Assembly (NCBI RefSeq): GCF_003850345.1 | Contig: NZ_CP027707.1 | Span: forward strand, 930,001-994,000 | DNA length: 64,000 bases | Reading direction: 5' to 3' | From: Pseudomonas chlororaphis subsp. piscium | GTDB taxonomy: Bacteria > Pseudomonadota > Gammaproteobacteria > Pseudomonadales > Pseudomonadaceae | Shown: positions 59,092-64,000 of the stretch, piece after piece | Numbering within the stretch: the first letter of the stretch is position 1 | Layout of the letters: each line of letters opens with the position of its first letter | Notes under the pieces: generated by a model | Databases searched by the model: none | What the model saw: only the letters and a program-made list of their open reading frames with translations | What the model was told of the DNA's origin: nothing | Position numbers and translations under genes: made by a program

Positions 59092-61122
59092 GTGAAGAGC
59101 TTGCTCTATCCCGCCATTGCCCTGATGAACCGCCTGAGCTTCGGCATGAAGTTCAGCCTGATCAGCGTGCTGTTCTTTCTGCCGATGCTGGTCACCAACT
59201 TCTATCTGGTGCGCGATTCCTACCGTGAATTCCAGGGCACCCAGGTCGAGCTGCAAAGCCTGGACCTGCTGGGCAGCAGCCTGACCCTGCGCCGCGATCT
59301 GGAAACCCTGAACAACATGGTGCAGATCAACGCGACCCTGGGGCAGTCCGGCAAGGCCGGGGATATTGAAAGCAAGATAGTCACCCTGGAAAAGTCCGTG
59401 CTCGAACGCTTGCAGGGCCTGGCCGCGGTCACCGTGGACCCTGAGCAGATCGGCGTGTTCGACGGCAAGCGCGATGAAATGATCGCCGCCTTCAAGGCGC
59501 AACAGGCGGAAAGCTCGCTGCAAAGCAAAAGCGCGCTGATCGGCAAACTCTTGGGCAGTGCGCAGATTTTCAGCCAGATCATCGCCAGCCAGTCCGGCCT
59601 GAGCCGCGATACCCAGAGCGATGTGCGGCAGTTGAGCGAACTGGTGACCAGCGTCACGCCCCAGGTCACGCAAATCCTCGGCGAAGGCCGGGCGATGGGC
59701 GCCTATTCCCTGGGCCAGGGGTTTCTCAACTCATCCGCCAGCACCCGCTTTGACGAGTTGCTGGTGCAGATCGAAAAACTCCAGGCCGAATACGGCCTGA
59801 AACTGCAGGATGCGCTGGGCTCGAGCAAGGCCGCCCAGGGCGCGTTGGACAGCCTGGCCAGCGCCAGCAAAGGCAGCCTCAAGCAAGCCAGCGAGCTGTT
59901 CGAAGAGCAGGTGGTGATGGCCGATACCCTGGATGCACCCTGGCAGGGCTTTTATGACCAGGTCAGCGGGCTGATGGCGCAGACCTACCAGCTCAACGAG
60001 GCGACCCTGAAGTTCCTCGGCGAGGAGCTGCAACAGCGGCTGGGGCAGAACCGTACGCAGATGGTGCTGCTGGTGGTGGCGCTGGCGGCGGTGTTCCTGC
60101 TGATCTTCTATCTCTACGGTGGTTTCTACGTCTCGACCCGCACCACCCTCAAACGCCTGGGCGCGGTGATGGACAAGGTGGCGGCCGGCGACATGACCGT
60201 CACCTTCAACGCCCAGAGCCGTGACGAGCTGGGGGAACTGGGCACGGTGTTCAACGGCACCGTGGCGAAGATCCACGACCTGATCGAGCTGGTGGGCAAG
60301 ACCGTCGGCGAGGTCGAGCGCCAGGCCGGGCAGGTGGAAAGCGTATCGGCCCAGAGCAACCAGGCGGTGGCCGGGCAGCGCAGCCAGATCGAGCAGGTGG
60401 CGACGGCGATGAACCAGATGTCCGCCACGTCCCAGGAAGTCGCGCGCAGCGCCGCGGCCGCGGTCAGCAGCGCCCATAGCGTCAACGACGAGACCATCAG
60501 CGGGCGCGGGCTGGTGGAATCCCAGCAAGGCAGCATTGCCCAACTGGCCAGCGAGATCGACCAATCGGTGCTGGTGATCAATCAGCTGGCCAGCGACAGC
60601 CAGGCCATCAGCCGGGTGCTGGAGGTGATCAAGAGCATCGCCGAACAGACCAATCTGCTGGCCCTCAACGCCGCCATCGAAGCGGCCCGGGCGGGCGAGC
60701 AGGGGCGGGGCTTCGCGGTGGTGGCTGACGAAGTGCGGACCCTGGCCAAGCGCACCCAGCAATCGACCGAGGAAATCGAGCAGATGATCGTCAAGCTCCA
60801 CGGCGGCGTGGGGGCGGCGGTCAAGGCCATGGGCGTCAGCCATCAGATGGCCAATGGCACGGTCGGGCAATCGGAGAAAGTCCAGCAGGCGCTGGAGAAC
60901 ATCCTCGGCGCGGTGGGCATGATCGTCGACCAGAACCAGCAGATCGCCGCGGCGGTGGAGCAGCAGACCGCGGTGGCCCACGACATCGATCAGAACATCG
61001 TCGAGATCAACCGCGCCGGCGAGCGCACCGCCGAAGGCGCGTACCAGACCGAAAACGCCAGCCGCCAGCTGTCGGCGCAGGTGGTGCAGTTGAAGCAGTT
61101 GATCAGCGCGTTCCGGGTCTGA
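59092..61122 (+). CDS. Methyl-accepting chemotaxis protein
   Basis: 676 aa from GTG 59092 (MKSLLYPAIALMNRLSFGMKF) with GGGGG upstream; a GTG at 59041 is rejected. TM1 (about 20-40), a long periplasmic helical domain (about 41-320) of about 280 residues, TM2 (MVLLVVALAAVFLLIFYLYGGF, about 325-350), HAMP (LKRLGAVMDKVAAGDMTV), and a cytoplasmic signalling hairpin with the tip EQTNLLALNAAIEAARAGEQ (near 525-545). No C-terminal NWETF-type CheR tether is seen. The ligand is unknown; the periplasmic domain has no clear Cache or 4-helix tag by eye. Confidence 0.95.
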   Translation: MKSLLYPAIALMNRLSFGMKFSLISVLFFLPMLVTNFYLVRDSYREFQGTQVELQSLDLLGSSLTLRRDLETLNNMVQINATLGQSGKAGDIESKIVTLEKSVLERLQGLAAVTVDPEQIGVFDGKRDEMIAAFKAQQAESSLQSKSALIGKLLGSAQIFSQIIASQSGLSRDTQSDVRQLSELVTSVTPQVTQILGEGRAMGAYSLGQGFLNSSASTRFDELLVQIEKLQAEYGLKLQDALGSSKAAQGALDSLASASKGSLKQASELFEEQVVMADTLDAPWQGFYDQVSGLMAQTYQLNEATLKFLGEELQQRLGQNRTQMVLLVVALAAVFLLIFYLYGGFYVSTRTTLKRLGAVMDKVAAGDMTVTFNAQSRDELGELGTVFNGTVAKIHDLIELVGKTVGEVERQAGQVESVSAQSNQAVAGQRSQIEQVATAMNQMSATSQEVARSAAAAVSSAHSVNDETISGRGLVESQQGSIAQLASEIDQSVLVINQLASDSQAISRVLEVIKSIAEQTNLLALNAAIEAARAGEQGRGFAVVADEVRTLAKRTQQSTEEIEQMIVKLHGGVGAAVKAMGVSHQMANGTVGQSEKVQQALENILGAVGMIVDQNQQIAAAVEQQTAVAHDIDQNIVEINRAGERTAEGAYQTENASRQLSAQVVQLKQLISAFRV

Positions 61123-61123
61123 T

Positions 61124-61912
61124 TCAGGCGCTGTGGGGCCAGCCGAACAGCGCGCAGGCGTTGGTAGTACTGGCCGCCGCTAGCTGTTCGGGGCTGACGG
61201 CCATGATCTCGGCCAGGGCCGCGCAGATCTCCGGCAGGTGTTGCGGGCTGTTGCGCTGGCCCGGGTACATGGCGGGCGCCATGTCCGGCGAGTCGGTTTC
61301 CAGCACCACCGCGTCCAGCGGCAAGTCGGCGATGACTTTGCGCAGGCGCAGCGCCTGCGGCCAGGTCGCGGCGCCCCCCAAGCCCAGTTTGAATCCCAGC
61401 TTGAGGTATTCGCGGGCCTCTTCGCGGCTGCCGGCGAAGGCGTGGATGATGCCGGCGCGCTTGAGCTTGAAGCGCTTGAGGGTGGCAATCACCGCGGCAT
61501 GGCTGCGCCGTACGTGGAGCAGGGCCGGCAGCTGGAAGTCCGCGGCCAGTTGCAGTTGCGCTTCGAACAGCTGCTGCTGGCGCTGGCGATCCAGCTGTTC
61601 GAGAAAATAATCCAGGCCGATCTCACCCACCGCGCACAGCTGCGGGTGGCCCGCCAGGCGGGTCAGCCAGTCGCCCAGCTCAATCAGGTCGGCCGGTTGG
61701 TGCTCGTCGAGATAGACCGGGTGCAGGCCAAAGGCGGCATACAGGTCGGCATCGCTTTGCACCAGCTCCCAGAGCCGCTGCCAATTGCGCTGATAAACCC
61801 CCAGCACCACCATCCGTCGCACGCCGAGGGCGCGGCTGGCCGCCAGCAGCGCCTGACGATCCGCGTCGAAATCCGGAAAATCCAGATGGGTGTGGCTGTC
61901 GATCAGCTCCAC
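61124..61912 (-). CDS. TatD family metal-dependent hydrolase (DNase-like)
   Basis: 262 aa from GTG 61912 (MELIDSHTHLDFPDFDADR), chosen because GAGG lies 8 nt upstream; a TTG at 61918 overlapping the fruR stop is the alternative. Metal ligands: HTH (residues about 7-9), Glu in VGEIGLDYFLE (about 96), His in LLHVRRSH, His in GIIHAFAGS, Asp in VLETDSPDMAP (near 200). TatD proteins have 3'-5' exonuclease activity in vitro; this is a paralogue of the standard tatD type. It ends just before the chemoreceptor stop. Confidence 0.93.
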   Translation of the reverse strand: MELIDSHTHLDFPDFDADRQALLAASRALGVRRMVVLGVYQRNWQRLWELVQSDADLYAAFGLHPVYLDEHQPADLIELGDWLTRLAGHPQLCAVGEIGLDYFLEQLDRQRQQQLFEAQLQLAADFQLPALLHVRRSHAAVIATLKRFKLKRAGIIHAFAGSREEAREYLKLGFKLGLGGAATWPQALRLRKVIADLPLDAVVLETDSPDMAPAMYPGQRNSPQHLPEICAALAEIMAVSPEQLAAASTTNACALFGWPHSA

Positions 61913-61914
61913 GG

Positions 61915-62910
61915 TCAAGCCTCGTGAATGCGCTGCTTGAAGGTCCGGGCGATGGCGTGCACGCCGGGTTGGTAATGGGCTTCTTCAATGGCGGCCAGGG
62001 CCAGTTGCAGGGCCTTGTCGGCAATCAACTGGTGCTGCTGGGCCATGGCGTTCACCGGCAGCGGCAGGAAGTCCAGCAGCTGGGTATCACCGAAGGTGCC
62101 CAGGCGCAGTGGCCGCGACTTGAGCGGAAAGTCGTGCAGCGCGTCGAACACCCCTTGCAGCAGCACGTAGGAGGTGGTCACCAGGGCATCCGGCAGGTGG
62201 CCCAGGCGCTCCAGCAGCGCTTCCATCAACTGGCGACCGCAGTCGCGGCTGAAGGCTTCGCCCTGTTCGATCAGCACCTGGCCGTCGAAACCTTCCAGCG
62301 CTTGCTTGAAGCCGGCGGCGCGTTCGCGGCTGATGCCCAGCTCGGGGCGGGCGCCGATCAGGGCGATCTGCCGCGGCTGGGGCTGCAACAGGCTGCGGGT
62401 CAGGTGCAGGCTGGCTTGTTGATCGTCGCTGATCACCGAGCAGAAAAACTCCGGCTCCATCACCCGGTCGATGGCAATGATCGGCAGTCCCTGGGCCTGC
62501 AACAGACGATAGGTGTCATCCTCGGGCGGCAGGCAGCTGGCGACGAACAGCGCGTCGCAGCGGCGGGCGCGGAACAGTTGCAGCAACTGCCGCTCGCTGT
62601 CCGGGGCATCGTCGGAGCTGGCGATCAGCAGTTGGTAGCCACGGGCGCGGGCGCCTTGCTCGAGCAGCTTGGCGATGCGCGCGTAACTGGGGTTTTCCAG
62701 GTCCGGCAGGATGAAGCCCAGGGTCCGGGTGCGCCGGCTGCGCAGCCCGGCGGCTTGAGGGTTGGGCGTGAAGCCATGTTCCTCGACCACCGCCCGGACC
62801 CGTTCGACGGTCGCGTTGCTGATGCGTTGCTGTTCGGCCTTGCCGTTGATGACGTAGCTGGCGGTGGTGACGGACACACCGGCCAGTCTGGCGATATCGC
62901 TGAGTTTCAA
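61915..62910 (-). CDS. fruR: LacI-family catabolite repressor/activator Cra (FruR)
   Basis: 331 aa from TTG 62910 (MKLSDIARLAGVSVTTASYVIN), with AGGA upstream; E. coli Cra (334 aa) starts at the same place. The longer frame to 63048 adds 46 residues of no family character. LacI HTH at 3-30 with hinge helix near 45-60 (NPQAAGLRSRRTRTLGF), then the sugar-binding domain. It regulates the divergent fruB and probably the whole fructose operon; in P. putida the inducer is fructose-1-phosphate. Its TGA overlaps the tatD alternative start. Confidence 0.94.
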   Translation of the reverse strand: MKLSDIARLAGVSVTTASYVINGKAEQQRISNATVERVRAVVEEHGFTPNPQAAGLRSRRTRTLGFILPDLENPSYARIAKLLEQGARARGYQLLIASSDDAPDSERQLLQLFRARRCDALFVASCLPPEDDTYRLLQAQGLPIIAIDRVMEPEFFCSVISDDQQASLHLTRSLLQPQPRQIALIGARPELGISRERAAGFKQALEGFDGQVLIEQGEAFSRDCGRQLMEALLERLGHLPDALVTTSYVLLQGVFDALHDFPLKSRPLRLGTFGDTQLLDFLPLPVNAMAQQHQLIADKALQLALAAIEEAHYQPGVHAIARTFKQRIHEA

Positions 62911-63057
62911 CCCGGGTTTTCCTTGTTTTCTGGAGCTTGCCCCGACATTTTCGCCAATCCTAACCGATATAGGCAGGCGACCAATGTCGGAACGTGCAGC
63001 CGACAGGTAGGGCTTCAAGGATGGAAGATTATCGAGTAACGTGCCCAATATTCTAGA

Positions 63058-63071
63058 TTAAACGTTTCAGC
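63058..63071. promoter_or_regulatory. Cra/FruR operator
   Basis: TTAAACGTTTCAGC between fruR and fruB. Its core TTAAACGTTTCA equals the Cra operator I recall for P. putida fruB, and the reverse strand GCTGAAACGTTTAA fits the E. coli Cra consensus. Confidence 0.85.
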
Positions 63072-63206
63072 ACGCGTATTTTCTAGGGATATGGGCAGAC
63101 GGGAACAGGGCCTTGCCAAGCCGGCGGTCCCGTTTGTGGCATTAAAGCCGCCTGACTGATTCACTCAAAACAATACCTAGCGCCCCGGCGCTAAATAGGA
63201 GAAAGC

Positions 63207-64000
63207 ATGCTCGAGCTCACTATTGAGCAGATATCCATGGGCCAGTCGGCTGTGGATAAGTCTGCGGCCCTGCACCTGCTCGCCGACAAACTGGTGGCCG
63301 ACGGCCTGGTCGCCGAAGGTTACCTGGCCGGCCTGCAGGCCCGCGAAGCCCAGGGCTCGACCTTTCTCGGTCAAGGTATTGCCATCCCCCACGGCACCCC
63401 GCAAACCCGCGATCAAGTGTTCGCCACTGGCGTGCGCCTGCTGCAATTTCCCGAGGGCGTGGACTGGGGCGATGGCCAGATCGTCTACCTGGCGATCGGC
63501 ATCGCCGCCAAATCCGACGAACACCTGCGCCTGCTGCAACTCTTGACCCGCGCCCTCGGCGAAACCGACCTTGGTCAGGCCCTGCGCCGCGCCAGCTCGC
63601 CGGAAGCCCTGCTGAAACTGCTGCAAGGCGCGCCGCAGGAACTGGCGCTGGATGCGCAGATGATCGGCCTGGGCGTGGCCGCCGAAGATTTCGAAGAGCT
63701 GGTGTGGCGCGGCGCCCGTCTGCTGCGCCAGGCCGACTGCGTCAGCAACGGTTTTGCCGCGGTGCTGCAACAGGTCGAGGCGCTGCCCCTGGGCGATGGC
63801 CTGTGGTGGCTGCACAGCGAGCAGACCGTCAAGCGCCCGGGCCTGGCCTTCGTCACCCCGGACAAACCGATTCGTTACCTGGGCCAGCCATTGGCCGGGC
63901 TGTTCTGCCTGGCCAGCCTGGGCGAGGCCCATCAGGCCCTGCTTGAGCGTCTGTGCGCGCTGTTGATCGAAGGCCGTGGCCATGAACTGGGCCGGGCCAC
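63207..64000 (+). CDS. fruB: Fructose PTS multiphosphoryl transfer protein FruB (EI-HPr-EIIA), 5' part
   Basis: Open frame from ATG 63207 (MLELTIEQISMGQSAVDKSA), SD GGAG, running off the right edge (264 codons present; the whole family is about 950 aa). The N-terminal EIIA-Fru/PtsN-type domain carries the phosphorylatable His62 in IAIPHGTPQT; further on LQQVEALPLGDGLWWLHSE and RPGLAFVTPDKPIRYLG look like the linker toward the HPr domain. EI and HPr domains are not in the window and are inferred. Divergent from fruR, expected to be followed by fruK and fruA. Confidence 0.92.
   Translation, partial: MLELTIEQISMGQSAVDKSAALHLLADKLVADGLVAEGYLAGLQAREAQGSTFLGQGIAIPHGTPQTRDQVFATGVRLLQFPEGVDWGDGQIVYLAIGIAAKSDEHLRLLQLLTRALGETDLGQALRRASSPEALLKLLQGAPQELALDAQMIGLGVAAEDFEELVWRGARLLRQADCVSNGFAAVLQQVEALPLGDGLWWLHSEQTVKRPGLAFVTPDKPIRYLGQPLAGLFCLASLGEAHQALLERLCALLIEGRGHELGRA

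Overview
The window is a high-GC gamma-proteobacterial chromosome segment that I read as a fluorescent Pseudomonas (P. fluorescens/protegens/chlororaphis complex). The call rests on gene order: smpB-(Na+ symporter)-ratA-rnfH / bamE-fur-recN-grpE-dnaK-dnaJ-dapB-carAB-greA-yhbY-rlmE-ftsH-folP-glmM-tpiA-secG-tRNALeu-tRNAfMet-rimP-nusA-infB-rbfA-truB-rpsO-pnp is, from memory, the Pseudomonas order. TTG starts for carA and ftsH and REP-type palindromes fit as well. No rRNA, CRISPR array, transposase or integrase was found.

Layout. (1) 1-8239: lactate utilisation locus. LldR is divergent from an operon lldP-lutA-lutB-lutC-dld on the minus strand; dld runs off the left edge, and a perfect 17-bp palindrome lies in the divergent region. 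(2) 8254-24985: housekeeping genes (tRNA-ribosome rescue, BamE, Fur, RecN with an SOS box, grpE-dnaK-dnaJ with two sigma32-like promoters, dapB, carAB with a leader terminator, greA). (3) 25092-40440: rlmE-ftsH-folP-glmM-tpiA-secG, two tRNAs, then the translation/transcription operon rimP-nusA-infB-rbfA-truB-rpsO-pnp, with a terminator-like hairpin in the rimP leader. (4) 40599-44674: a tRNA-Thr(CGT) gene whose last 21 bp are repeated exactly 4,000 bp downstream. The AT-richer DNA between the copies holds a secreted GH78-type rhamnosidase-like protein and a Wzy-like polysaccharide polymerase. (5) 44811-50080: a LysR regulator divergent from a four-gene agmatine operon (agmatine deiminase, N-carbamoylputrescine amidase, polyamine-binding protein, Tat-exported second deiminase), arranged like agu2ABCA' of P. 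aeruginosa. (6) 50140-52422: a second AT-richer module between two copies of the same 28-nt terminator, carrying a NeuD/PglD-type acyltransferase and a 3-hydroxyacyl-CoA dehydrogenase, plus a 22-codon membrane-peptide ORF upstream. (7) 52443-64000: a Ser-rich repeat coiled-coil secreted protein, a small acidic protein, nadC, a DUF1631 protein, ampDE, a chemoreceptor with a FliA-type promoter, tatD, fruR(cra) and the start of fruB with a Cra-like operator.

The genes form working units: lactate uptake plus L- and D-lactate oxidation; heat-shock chaperones; arginine/pyrimidine precursor supply; ribosome maturation; agmatine-to-putrescine conversion; muropeptide recycling; fructose PTS. The least ordinary part is 40.6-52.4 kb, where two foreign-looking modules with surface-glycan functions flank an agmatine operon. 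All family names come from reading the translations by eye; no database search was run.
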